Origin: Owenia fusiformis
Taxonomy: Eukaryota; Annelida; Polychaeta; Sabellida; Oweniidae
Direction of reading: 5' to 3'
DNA length: 64,000 nucleotides
NCBI GenBank assembly: GCA_903813345.2
Contig: CAIIXF020000002.1
Location: forward strand, 29,568,926 to 29,632,925
Shown here piece by piece: positions 35,501 to 47,229 of this stretch; positions within the stretch are counted from its first letter, which is position 1; each line of letters opens with the position of its first letter. Below the pieces are notes generated by a model. It searched no databases. It was given only the letters and a program-made list of their open reading frames with translations, and was not told the DNA's origin. The translations under genes were made by a program, and so were the position numbers.

Positions 35501-35680
35501 ATAATTAGCCTTCTTTAATTCTAGATACCATATACCATATTTTCTAAAATACCATATACCATATTTTTTACACCTCTTATACCATATACGATAAATTTTG
35601 CCCCCTCTTATACAATATACAATAAATTTTCAGCCTCTTATACGATATACAATATCTCTATACACCCCCCCCCAGGGACT
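32580..35680. mobile_element. 3.1-kb nested inverted-repeat element
   Basis: The left end is GGGGGGTGTATAGAGGG followed by CATATACAATATTTTT repeats. The right end carries ACCATATACCATATTTT repeats then ATCTCTATACACCCCCC. Inside is an inverted pair (GGTGCATATGTTAGGCCAATGC near 33750, mirrored near 34300). The flanks share TTGGATGACCAAAAT and a matching TAACATGGG stretch (34010 and 35697), so part of the surrounding DNA is duplicated as well. No transposase frame was seen. Confidence 0.55.
34544..35289. repeat. Foldback element with TCACGCCCGGTGATC ends
   Basis: Left end TCACGCCCGGTGATC, then GAAATGAACGGAGGGGG. Right end CCCCCTCCGTTCATTTC, then GATCACCGGGCGTGA. Arms of about 130 bp mirror each other (CTGATTTTCGGTAAATTC against GAATTTTCTACCGAAAATC). 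Confidence 0.7.
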
Positions 35681-35689
35681 TTAAAGATA

Positions 35690-37993
35690 CTGAATTTGGA
35701 TGACCAAAATGAACTGAAACCAATGGATAGCATGAGATTTTTCAATGGAGAAATAACATGGGGAACACTCATCTTAAAGCAATTAAGTTTTTCATTCAAG
35801 AAATATTTGATACATCAAAATAAAGAATAGTAATGCATTAAACATTGTAAATAATGAAGGACCCACGGTCCTGTGCTCACACAGTTTGGAACCTTCAGAG
35901 GAATGTATATACATGTACTGACTTTCAAACAGAAATATTGATTTGGATTTGTACTCTCGAACTTTGAGAAACTTATATACCACAGTTGTGTGATCTAGTT
36001 TGATGACCTTTGACCTTGAAAATGTTACTAATTCAGAGCTCAGTAAGGTCTTTTGTGATTAAAGTGTGCGCCTGACCCGGCTACGTATAGCACAGAGTTT
36101 ATACTGGCGGATTAGACTAGTTCATTTTTTATATGTGTGTGAAAGCTTTCTCTTATTTGCGTTTTTTTCGTTTAGTACGGTTCTGTTATAATTGCCGAGG
36201 TCATATAACCGGGATAAAACAATGATTATCGTTGACTGCCCACACACAAAACATACGTTGATGAGTGAACAGTGTTATTACAAACAACAGGCTTTAGAAT
36301 ACAAAGCGTAGTGTGATAATAAGCTGTACACTACCACTGCTGCATGTACATATTACTAATTTACTAGGGCTCCCAAAGAGTGGATAGGGAGGTTGTGTTT
36401 GTCACTTTTAAATTTTACATTTCAAAATTGTCATTTTACATGTCATCATTTGTTGGTTTCATTCGTTTAGCCAATCAAAATATTGTAAAACAATAAATTG
36501 TCTGTTACGTACAATCAATTTTGTTCAGTTTTGATTAGTTGTCAGAATAAAGTTACGTTCATCTGAATCCATGTATCAAAACAAAAATCCTATTTTTACT
36601 TCAAAATACTTCAGTGAGATGAAGGCTCGGAATTGTCACATGCAATAACTTATTGTCGTATTCGTTATTTTATCTTCTCGATAGTAGCATTTAGTCGCAC
36701 ATTTGATGCCAGGTCACCTTGTCGCGTACCTCTTGGGGAACCCCACATTTATGTGTGTACTCATGGAAGTAAATTCCCCGGTGTAGCCGAGAGCCACAAA
36801 CTTTTCAACAGGTTCGAAATGACCAATTTCTCTCATATATACTCTAAATATTTTATTATTTAGCACCTACAAAGTATTGCTAATAACCATATGTAATTTC
36901 AATAAGGAAACTTATCTTGCTACATGTAAATTCAATATCAACACTAGCTGTTCTCTCAACACGTCCTGGCTTACCTTGTGGTGACAAACCCTGGGTTTTC
37001 GCTATTTATAGTTTATCAACACCTGGACGCATGCGCATTTTATAGTTTATCGGGCACTTTAAGCTGACCAAAATTTACATCCAAAAATCAATTTGTAAAA
37101 TCAACTTTTTTTACCTTTCGAAGGTCACTGAAGGTCAAATCCTAAAACTAATGTCAGATTTGAACTCCTGGCAACTTGTAGATGATTTTCAAAAAAAATT
37201 TGGTCAAATTGAAGCAAGTTGAAAAATAACTTATTTTTACTGTTTTTTGACGTCAAATATCTCAAAAACGGTAAAAATTTGATGCTGACATATATATTGA
37301 GCAATATGTAGGGAATGCTTAAATCTAGTAATGATGTAATTCATTGCAAAAAATGATCAAGTATAAGGCAAACTTTGAGAAACTTGTCAATCACAAAACC
37401 TGCATTGACTTTATATGAGAAAGTTTCTTGAAAATGACGAAGTCCTACTTTTTGTCAAATTTTATAGAGTAAAAACCAAAAACGGTAATTCCGAGAGCTA
37501 AATGAAATCTTCAGAGGACATAAGTTGCATATACAGCAACTACTAAAAGTTATACTTCAACAAAGTGTCTAGTATTTACAGAACTTTGATTTTTTTACGT
37601 CAAAATCCGCAATTTCTTGGAAACCGGGCGAACTTGGGAAATGGCGATGATAGGTCAAATAGGCATTATGGATATGCATAAAATGAATGTGGATATGACT
37701 CAATCCGAATAGCAGTTTTAATTTGTGCGGCCAATGTTGACGGATGGATGGACGGACCAATGGACGGACCAACGGACGGACGCCTGGTCGATCCCATATA
37801 GGCTCACTGTGTGAGCCAAAAATGATCGCATTTTTGGGGAAAAAAAATGGGGTCAACATCTTTGAAAAAGTGTGATGAGTAAAGATTATCCCGTTCCTGG
37901 AACGGGATAAATCTGAGCATGTATCAGAAGAGTTATAACGGCCGATAAATCTAATCATGTAAGCTTAGTCATCTACCTATTAATGTCAATGCA
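35690..37993. other. Gene-free stretch with a GGACGGA microsatellite
   Basis: No exon was recognised. Positions 37738-37785 hold a GGACGGACC-type microsatellite followed by CGATCCCATATAGGCTCAC, the tail of a dispersed repeat. Short frames at 36633-36863 and 37569-37958 have no family signature. Confidence 0.5.
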
Positions 37994-37998
37994 TTACA

Positions 37999-39473
37999 CA
38001 GGGCCGTAGGGAGAGGGGGTTCGTAGGGCTCGTGCGAACCCCCCCCCCAAATCTTGCCTAAAAAAATTCGAACCCACCCTTTCTGGCAATTATGCAAACC
38101 TCCAAACTTTGAGTAAAATTTTTGCAGTCTTTCAATAATTTATCGTTTTTGATTACCCAAAGACAATTGAGTTATATGTCAAGATGGAAATATGTGAGAT
38201 TTATAGCTTCATTTTGAGTAAAAAAGATTCTAAAAAAAACAGAAAAACAAAAAACTTCTACAGTTGGGGACATAAATAAATGACAGGTGGATTTGCTGAA
38301 GTGAGGATTTCCCATGTTAAAAATAAGCGAATTTACAAGAGGCCATAAATCAGTGGATGAGATTATACAAAATGTAAAATATACAAATTTTAAGGGATAT
38401 GTATCTTGACAATATTGGAAATTATGGGCTTTCAGACCACCATAATTAGGAAATGGTGATCGAAAATCGACCTGTCATTTATTTTTGTCCCCAACTGTAA
38501 TCAATAATGGGCGATAATAGGTATGCTCTTTGCACTTTAGGCCTGAAATACTGAAGTAATATCTTCAAAATGAATTCAAATGCACAAACAAAGCATACCT
38601 ACCAAGTTGAAATTATCTGATTGTTGTACATAACGTCAAAATGGTCTAATTTTTTATATAAATCTGCAGAGAATTTTGTTGTGACACTGGGCCGTGATAC
38701 ACCAAAATTGTGAACGCTAGAAAATTCTTACTTACAATGTCTTATTTTTTCATGCTGTAGTTAGATCAGAGAGCAAGTATAAAGATCACTCACACAGAGT
38801 TGTTTACTGATTTTTGGCTCCTATTTATTTATAAAGCTCGTTGTACAAGCGATTTAAAATTGGGGGGAGGGGCAGGGGGTTTCTATGTCTGCTAATTTCT
38901 GTGAATGGGTCCAAATTTAAAAAAATCTGCCCAAATAAATGAACTTGGTCTTGGGATATTTTACCTATTTTTTGCTTTTGCAATTGTTTGAGATTTGGTA
39001 AACTTGAGAAATTTGGTAAAATTTTAAATTTTAGCGAATGGGCAAAAATTATGAAAATTTGGCAAAAATGAAACTTTGGCAAAATTTATCCTTTATTGGC
39101 ATTTAAGTAAAATTGGCAAAATTTAAGTAAAATTTTAGACCAAAATTAAAAAACTTTGCAAAATTTAAGCAAATTTGGCAAAATTGAGGTCAATTGGCAA
39201 ACATACAGCAAATTTGGCAGAAATTCAGCAAATTTGGCAAAATTTAAGCAAATTTGGCAAAATTCCATCAAATTTGGCAAAATTTAAGAAAATTTGGCAA
39301 AATTTAAGCAAATTTGGTAAAATTGAAACAAATTTGACAAAATTTAAGCAAATTTGGCAAAATTTAAGCAAATTTGGCAAAATTTAAGCAAATTTGGCAA
39401 AATTTAAGCACACTTGGCAAATTTGGCAGAAAATATTAGAACCCCCCCCTGACAAATCCTGGCTACGCCACTG
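37999..39473. mobile_element. 1.5-kb nonautonomous element with 5-bp target duplication
   Basis: The ends are CAGGGCCGTAGGGAG and, inverted, CAGTGGCGTAGCCAGG. TTACA flanks both sides (37994-37998 and 39474-39478). Unit 1 lacks it: its flank runs from AATGTCAATGCATTA (about 9667) into ATTGTATTTCC. The right third is a 20-bp tandem repeat (AATTTGGCAAAATTTAAGCA, about 39060-39430). It carries a nested mariner-like MITE at 38261-38497. Confidence 0.75.
38261..38497. mobile_element. Mariner-like MITE nested in the 37999-39473 element
   Basis: Termini CAGTTGGGGACATAAATAAA and TTTATTTTTGTCCCCAACTG (an A/T difference aside) are flanked by TA on both sides. TA duplication plus a CAGT start is the Tc1/mariner pattern. 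A diverged relative lies at 50431-50650 in UBE2K intron 1. Confidence 0.75.
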
Positions 39474-39776
39474 TTACATACATTAGGCATTGTATTGCAT
39501 ACCTTCAACTGGATAACCTTACCTGTAATTTTAACGTGCAATCTAGTTCATTGACCTGTCGACTGTCCTGATTCAGTTAGATATCTCGATCTTTAGACTA
39601 TAGATCTAGTTACAAAATTAGGAGAATAATTAAAGTTCGATTCCGCACTGATGCACTGCTAAAAAGAGAATACTGTTGAAAATAAGGAATAAAATACACT
39701 CCAAATGATAGTTCAACCCCAGTTGTACACACCTACTGTAGATACCTGCCGCTGTCCCAGAACTCAGAACCGCATA

Positions 39777-39827
39777 TCATGTGACCAGTCATGTGACTTG
39801 AAGTAGCTTTATGTATATATCACGTGA
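39777..39827 (+). promoter_or_regulatory. Three E-box-type motifs upstream of mARC copy 2
   Basis: TCATGTGAC at 39777-39785 and 39789-39797, and TCACGTGA at 39820-39827, in the same order as in unit 1. They are kept although the downstream coding frame is broken. Confidence 0.4.
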
Positions 39828-40253
39828 TAAATTTAAAATGGACGTCTTCGAAGTATCGCCCAAAACAGCTCTCGTTTCAAGCCTTATTTTTGGAGGTGTC
39901 ATCAGGTATGCAGCTCTTAATTGGATATCCGCTCGCAGACAAATGGCACTAGAACGAGTAGGAAAAGTGTCAGCACTTTATTTCTACCCTGTGAAGAGTT
40001 TGAACGGGTTGAAAGTGAAGGAAGGATTTTGCTCAAAGACCGGTCTGGAAGTACAAGGGCAAATTGACAGGTTGTAAACAAGGATCAAAGTGTATATACT
40101 TTTTAAGTTGCTATGGAAGTTAACAGGAAATGACAAAACAAGAAATGTCAAAACCATGCTGTACCTTTACACGTAGATTTCAAATATGACATCAGTCTGA
40201 CTAAATTTTGAATGTAAATCAAGATTATTTCTACTCGCACACAGTCTTTTCAT

Positions 40254-40532
40254 TAGTTCAACAAGTTAAACCCAATACCACGGCTTTCATTTATTAATCT
40301 GAATGTTCTTGTTACCGTGGTTGGGTTTAACTTCCGTGCTATGCCTTCATTTGATGCAAATTCTCACTATCAGTTATGAATTAAACGCGCATGAAATTCC
40401 ATGCGCTACTATAGGCCACCATTGAAATTTTTGCATCAAGAGCCGAATAGGCACGGACGTTAAACCTAGGGCGGGCCACAAGATATGTCAGATGAGAAAT
40501 AAGGCCCAGACTAGGTTTAACTTGTTGAACTA
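40254..40532. mobile_element. MITE in intron 1 of mARC copy 2 with 9-bp target duplication
   Basis: Ends TAGTTCAACAAGTTAAACC (19 bp) are inverted at the right. TCTTTTCAT is on both sides (40245-40253 and 40533-40541). It is absent from intron 1 of copy 1 (about 10729). A 9-bp duplication suits Merlin or Mutator-like elements; no transposase is encoded. Confidence 0.8.
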
Positions 40533-42411
40533 TCTTTTCATAAGCATCAAAACAAGCCAAAGATTTTTTGGGATGCCAGAAATAAAATGTGATTCTCAAG
40601 TGGCTTTTCATTATATGTTATTTGTGATTTCAGACATTGGATGATAATAGCTAGATGAGAAAAAAGTGTCTCTAACTCAAAGAACTGACCCAAAGATTGT
40701 GCTGATCACACCTAGTTTCCATGGCAATAGTCTCCATCTTGATGCTCCAAATATGGTTACAATTAAAGTATCATTTGATGATGTATCCAAGAACAGTGCC
40801 AAGCCTGTAGAATGCAAGTTTGTGGATAAACTTATCATTTGCATGTGTGTGTAACTTGCTCTTTGACCCAAAAGTGCATTAATATTTAAATCTAGTAAGT
40901 TTAAATCTGCTACCTACATGTACATATATAGATCATTTTTGTAGGCCCACTAGATGGCAATTAGATATTGATTTTCCAAATAGATCCTCACAAAAATAAA
41001 TAAGCTACAGACAGCAACAAACAAATATACTTTCAAAAATAATCATACGGCATTTTCAAAAATTCTTCCAACTGAATATTTCTCAATTAAATTTTCAAAA
41101 TGATTGTTTTGTGCAATTAATTTTTACCCAGTTTTTAATATTACTATATATGAATTCTGATGGATACTTTGACCCACCCTTAAATGTGCTTTTATATGAC
41201 AAATGTTGAAATTGTTATATCAAGCCAGAATGTCACATTTTTTTGTCACCACCACTAGACACAAGAGGTGACATATTGTTATAGCCTCCAACTTTTTTTT
41301 TGTTGATGGTGTTAGGCAGTTAGCGTTTGGTGTCTGTAACATATGGCAGGTGGTGACATTTTGCATGTTAATGCCTTGTAATTTTAATTGTTACATGGCG
41401 CCAAAATGTCACATATCTTTTTTTTAAGATGTCGTGAGGTTCCTATGACAGGAGTTGACTGTGGAGATGAGGTAGCAGAATGGCTAACCAAAGTAATAGG
41501 GAAGGCTAACCTCAGACTGGTCTACTCTGGCCCAGGCCTGAAGAAACGTGATGTTCTAGAACGTGCCAAGAATGTAACACTAGCAAAATCTGGAAACTTG
41601 GTAAGAGATTTATCAAAAGATCAATTTTATTTTTGGGTACTTAACCAACAAAGTTTTGGGCTATTAGGGGGCAGGACAAAGATTAACTGGAAAATCTATG
41701 GTAAATACTTCATCGATAAAGGAACACTATTAAAGAACATCTTATCCTTATTAATCCATATGAGTTCCATTAAACCAATTGTAAAATTAAAGAAGGTGGA
41801 TTTGTTATATATATTACTTTCATTCATGTCTGCTTACAACTTACCATAACTAAATGTTTCAGTTGTTTTACTGAAATTCATGTATTTTGTTTTATGTGAA
41901 GAGAAACAAAAACACAAGAGATGGAACATTGTCACAAATTATAGTCGTAGCAGCATTTGAAAGAACCTTGACAAAAAACCTTTAAATGATGACTTGACAC
42001 TTAAGTTTGTCGCAAACGTTCATATAATAGTTTAATAACTCCTGCGCCTTTTGTTTTAAGGTGGCCTACCCTGACTACACACCATATCACCTAGCAACAG
42101 ATGATTCTCTAGCAGACCTTAACAACAAAGCTCAGCATCCTGTTGCTATGGACAACTTCAGAGCAAACATCATTGTTAAAGCGACAGACCCATTTGAGGA
42201 GGTACAGTATGTGTGTGATTTGTGTTATAAGTAAATCTGGGTGGGTGATGAGAATATAAATGATTTCATGTATGTATGTATGATGGTAATCATGCACATA
42301 TGTTGTTCAATCTTGAGTACTGGTGTTAGGCATTCAGGATTCGGCATCTATAATAAATTCTTACAACTTCCAATAACTGGTGGTGACATTTTGTCATGTT
42401 AATGCCTTGTT

Positions 42412-42838
42412 TTTTTGTTTTTTTTTAAATAACATTTATTTTCCTTTTAAATTAACTTAGAATTGTACATTAACACCAATCATCATACAAAATAAACATA
42501 CTGTACCTGTCTTACAAATTTAATATCTTTTGTTTGTTAAACTCGCTTTTAATATTACATGTACCTAAATAGTTTTGACAGTTGAAAATTTGGATTGTTT
42601 TTCTGGCTATTAGAACAACTTTATAATTAGAACATGTTTGAAGACCTAAAATTTGTTCATTTGTCAAATTGAAATTATTCCAAATATCTTTAACTTTATT
42701 ACATTTAATAAAATGATGTACAATAGTGTCATTTACTCCACAATGGTCACATAAAGGAAATTTTTTAATTTTGAACTTGAACAGGACCAAATTACAAGGA
42801 TAGATATTGTAAAGTGATTTCCAATGTAAAATATCTTA
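42412..42838 (-). mobile_element. 5'-truncated LINE insertion in intron 4 of mARC copy 2
   Basis: A 16-bp target duplication (ATGTTAATGCCTTGTT at 42396-42411 and 42839-42854) encloses 427 bp. At the plus-strand left end is a T-rich tract, the poly-A tail of a minus-strand insertion. On the minus strand a 92-codon frame (42512-42790) reads CDHCGVNDTIVHHFIKC followed by a W eight residues on. That is the known C..C...H...C zinc-knuckle region at the C-terminus of non-LTR reverse transcriptases. Copy 1 has the empty site at about 12602-12620. Poly-A and a long duplication suggest an L1-type mechanism. Confidence 0.85.
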
Positions 42839-43877
42839 ATGTTAATGCCTTGTTAATGATTATTGTAAATGTTTTAGGATTATTGGAGAGAAGTCCGAAT
42901 TGGTGAGGCAACATTCCAAAATGTGAGGCTGACCACAAGGTGAACCTCTTATAATCTTAGCCAAAGCGTAGTACAATATTGAACGTCTAATGAGTGTCAG
43001 ACAACAATGCCAGAAATCATTTCTAAAATACCCACCTGATAAAATGTGTCATTCTTGCATGTATTTTCATACAATCTATATTTTTTATATTAATTTTATT
43101 AAATAAGGTCATATTATCGTTTATCAGGGTAACATATTGTGCTAATCATAAATGTCCTCTTCACTATTTGACCCCACCCAGCCCTGTAGCCAGGGTGCTC
43201 AAGAAACTCAAAATCATTCAGTATTTCACCATTGCAACTCTGTTTTGAATAATTCCAGGTGTAAATTGACCCAGATTGATCCAAAGAATGGAGAACCAGA
43301 CAATGTAACTAAGGACCCCATAAACACACTACGAAAGTAAGTCACATGACCAATCCTTGGGTACATGTACACTGTAAAACCAGTCAAAGTGGTACCTTAT
43401 ATAGGTATGTACCTTTAAAGTGTTCCACTTGGGAGGTGTTCTACTTATAGACGTTCATTTATTTCAAGTAAGTTGGCCTTGGAACATGTTCTGCTTTACA
43501 GGTTTCACTGTACATGCTAAAAATGTCTTTAACATCCACATTTGGTAGAGCTCTTGCTTGGCTTTAAGACTACTAAACACACAACTAAACACACAACTAA
43601 ACACAGTCCAATTAATTGGTGTCACATTCTGGTGCTCTTTGCATCTCTTTTCTTACAACAGATAATCTCTTATTCATAGGCCATTTAGCTGATTCAAGAG
43701 ATAGTGTGACCTCATTTAGGGGCCAATTAAAGCAACTTTGCCCATCTGTGTAAATATTTTACTCGGTTATATTAACCTTTTATTATAAGTGAATGCCGTG
43801 ATCTGTTTTTTCTTTACAACATATTTATTGATTCGAGTATTTACTGCCTCTTCTCATCTTAGCCATTTCATCATTGG

Positions 43878-44082
43878 CAGTGATCTCCACAGGATTTTAT
43901 CTCAAGAAGGAGCTAAATTCTCATTTTCACAATTCAGACCAAACTGGTCAAAATATGCCCATTTTTCATCGTTTTTCTCATTTTCAAGTGGGTGCAAATG
44001 GATTTTCAGGTGGGTGCAAGTCTTTTTTTAAAATCTCAGGTGGGTGCTGTGCCCACTTGCTTTAATGCTGGGGAGATCACGG
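43878..44082. mobile_element. AGTGATCTCC-ended MITE, intron 6 of mARC copy 2
   Basis: Paralogous counterpart of 14085-14288 with the same inner GGGTGCAAATGG motifs; it was therefore inserted before the segmental duplication. Confidence 0.7.
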
Positions 44083-45745
44083 ATTACCTTGACATTATTT
44101 CCAAGTATTTGTTGGTGTGTTGTCAAAAAGAATTATTTTCCAGGGTGTTATGCATTCTTATATATACAGGTATCTACTCAGATATGGGTCCTCAATGTTT
44201 AAATTAGAAGTAGATAACCTCATGGATGAGAGGTCAGCTTTAAAGGAGATGAAATGAGGATCAGAACTACCTAATTACAGGTGGCATCAGAGTTACTGAA
44301 TCTGACAATTCATTTGTAATTTAATCAATCTCCTGTATATTTTAGGTACCGACGATTTAAAAAACTAGGAGATTCGCCTTGTTTTGGGATAAATCTGACA
44401 ATCAATCAAACTGGACCAATCAAAGTTGGAGATGAAGTGTTCGCAACGCGTCATGCATTACGGGCTTGTTGTGAATCATAAACTGAATTTGAAACATTGA
44501 GTGCTCCAATATGTATTGGAATTTTTTTTGTTCCCTCAAAGTAAACCCTTTTCATTATGTCAACACAACACCACAAGTGGTGACATATTGTTATGGTCTC
44601 CAACTTTTTTATGACAGCATTCAGCGGTTGGTGTCTGTAACAGATGTAGCAAATGGCAGGCGGTGACATTGTAAATGCCTTGTTTTTGAATTCAATTTTG
44701 CTCCTTCAAATTAAATGTGTTGTTTGCTTGATTGAGCATGACCCAGTTCTTCAAATGCTTGGAAATAGCCAATCTGTGATTGACAATCATGTATACTATA
44801 CAATAATTTTTCACTTATTTTTTGAAAATCTTATTTAGTGTAGTATTTTCATCACTCAAAAGTGATATTCATCTGACATATATTTTGCAGAGATTTTTGT
44901 ATAAAGAGATTCAAAACACACAATATTTTTAAAATATATATTCAGTGATAATTGCAGGTCAGAGATATTTACTTTATTTTATACAGCCATGTTTGATATC
45001 AAATGGTATAATAAATAAATGAAAAACAAATAAATCACTAGTTATTATATTTTAATGTTTTTTTATGTTTATTTATCCTCATAGATGTCTATGTACACGT
45101 TACATTATCTTGTGTAACAAAAGAATAGAAGAAACACAAGTCAATCCGTCTTGAACGGTTGAATGCAATAACAATAATGTCTCACAATGAATATGGCACC
45201 TCAAAAGTCATCAAGAAATATGCAAGCACATTGCCATACTTATATGCAAGTCAACAATATTGTCGCATAAAGCAAGAGACATATATAGGGAGTCCTGAGC
45301 CATTAAGAGAACCCATCCCATGAAAGACGTCATGGTGACCATGCTTTACGATACAAGATATATGTACAGAAGAACACGGAATAGACAAAGAATAAAGTAT
45401 TAAGACTAGCATGGCGTCGATGTTTTCAATAAATATATCAGATAGAATTACAAATGATTTTCTTCGGTAAATGTTCGAAGTCAAATTGAAGAATATGTCA
45501 CTCCAAGGTTGGGTAGATAATGTTATAAAATCATGAAAAGTGTAATTTCTTGTATAAGATGGATTATATTTTCTTTTACTGGACAAATTTCCAATTGTAT
45601 AGTTATCAAATTCAAAAAGGTCATATGAAAAGCGACTCAAGATATCTAATGAAAAGTGAAGTTTAAATGAATATCTGCCATTGTCTGCTATGTTATTTGA
45701 CCCCATTTAGCCACCTGGTGGTGAAACTTGTAACAACATACTGGT

Positions 45746-47229
45746 ACCTTTAGTTATTGCATTTGAATCTCAAATCTCAAATTCTGAGCTATCAGTTCAT
45801 CCAAAATTGAAAAAGGGACAAAATGGATACATAGAGAGCAGTTTGAGAAAAGTTCAGCTTGCTTTCTACGTATTCAGAGGTTTCACAAGAATTTCTCCCT
45901 ATAAGCTAAATAAATGAAAACAACAGGCAAAATTAATGGAAATCATAAATTTAACATGGAAAAGTTGAAAAGTCCCTAAAAATAACTGGCGATTTTGTGA
46001 AAACAACTGGTGAAAATCGCCTGTTGCCTGCTGCTAATGAAACCCCTGATATTATAATCCATCATCATGCAACAGTGTGCATGTCTTGTATATGTTCATA
46101 GAGCTCAAGTTAAATCATTGAAGACTCGAGATCTGCTTCTCCCTTTAATATTAAAATGTCAATGGCCTTACTTTTATACAGATCAACATGAACTCTCCGA
46201 TTTCCAATGCCTGAAAAAATCTGAAACATTTGGCAAAAATAAGTCTCTATTCTTTAGGTATTATATCTGTTGAAGTTAAAGGAACGAGAAGGAATACTAT
46301 AGTGGATAGTACATCTTGAAGATAGTCAGAATTTGACAATATTTTGAGCCTCGTCATTCCGAGAGATGCCCAATTTCGAAATGTCCAACAGTTCTGACAT
46401 TACTTCAAAATTATCATTCCATGTTCAATGTCATATGTCGAAAAATTTAAAAATGAAAATCTGTTTTTCCAAATAATTTTGATATGTCTGCATCCTAAAT
46501 CCTCAATAATTCAATATTTGATCAGACATAATTCCTCTTTAGAAAATAAAATAAGGATTCTAGAGCTCATTGGCACGTTTTTGAAAGGATGTAAGCACTG
46601 TGCTTGTAGTTAAACAAAGGACCATCTCGTCTAGTAGATGATACATCTCTTCAGTCTCTTAAGGCGAGTCAAATCGAATACAATCCATGATCGTGTGAAT
46701 CTATCATATGGAACACATTTTTCCATGTGAAACTACGAACAAGGATTCAAACTTATTACTATCAATGTTCCAGGCATGAAACCATAAATATCCCTACTTT
46801 GGTGGAAATCATCCACAATTTTCTATGAGCATCTACATGGTATCTATTTGGACTTGGTCCTATACATACACCTACAATATGACATTAATTTACTGAAATA
46901 GTAGGGAGATTATGTTTCCTCAGAACATTTGATCAAAATCCTGATGATATTTCCAAGCACATCTGATTCCGGATTCGTGAATTTATCTGTTATTGATTTT
47001 ACTTTAGGATGATGCCTAAGAACATGGCCCTCATAATGCCTGAGAATTTATCATTTATCCTCAAGTTCTACTTTGGAAAGTGTTGCATCTTTTTGTATAG
47101 ATGTCACTTTGAGTTGCATAACTCAGGAAGTCCTTTTATACGTGTCACTACAAGCAACACAAGATGGTAATTGTTTTTATAGATGTCACCACATGGCTAC
47201 TGAGAATGTTTCATGGCTTTGTATAGATG
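45746..47229. other. Gene-free stretch downstream of UBE2K
   Basis: No exon was recognised. The part next to 47230 must hold the UBE2K 3' untranslated region, but I saw no convincing polyadenylation hexamer close to the stop. Motifs ATAGATGTCA recur at about 47097, 47180 and 47222. Confidence 0.5.

Larger units (their letters stand above)
39838..44481 (+). pseudogene. MTARC: mARC copy 2, frameshifted in exon 2
   Basis: All seven exons are present with borders as in copy 1: 39838-40070, 40634-40817, 41429-41600, 42061-42201, 42878-42939, 43259-43336 and 44346-44481. Exon 2 has an extra CTAG after GATGATAATAG (about 40650), making it 184 rather than 180 nt. Reading from exon 1 then gives HWMIIAR and a stop. 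I looked for an alternative acceptor and found none that restores frame, because the correct frame just upstream contains TGA, TAA and TAG. The exon 2 donor has also changed from GTATGC to GTTTGT. All other exons, including the RLTTRC molybdenum-cysteine exon, are open. This suggests recent loss of function, or a sequence error of 4 bp. If it is an error, this would be a second active mARC. Confidence 0.75.
27928..45745. repeat. Segmental duplication, unit 2
   Basis: Second tandem copy of 3318-25765, in the same orientation, with the same gene order. It is enlarged between the two genes by 32580-35680 and 37999-39473, and it lacks the 15613-21937 insertion. Confidence 0.85.

Noticed and set aside
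39811-39837. Upstream ATG extending mARC copy 2 by nine residues
   Set aside because: In copy 1 the same stretch lacks two bases and is out of frame with a stop, while the MDV(I/F)EVSPKT start is shared.
45251-45706. 151-codon minus-strand frame, similar to a frame at 21943-22146
   Set aside because: The similarity is explained by the segmental duplication. The unit 1 counterpart is broken, and I recognise no protein family.
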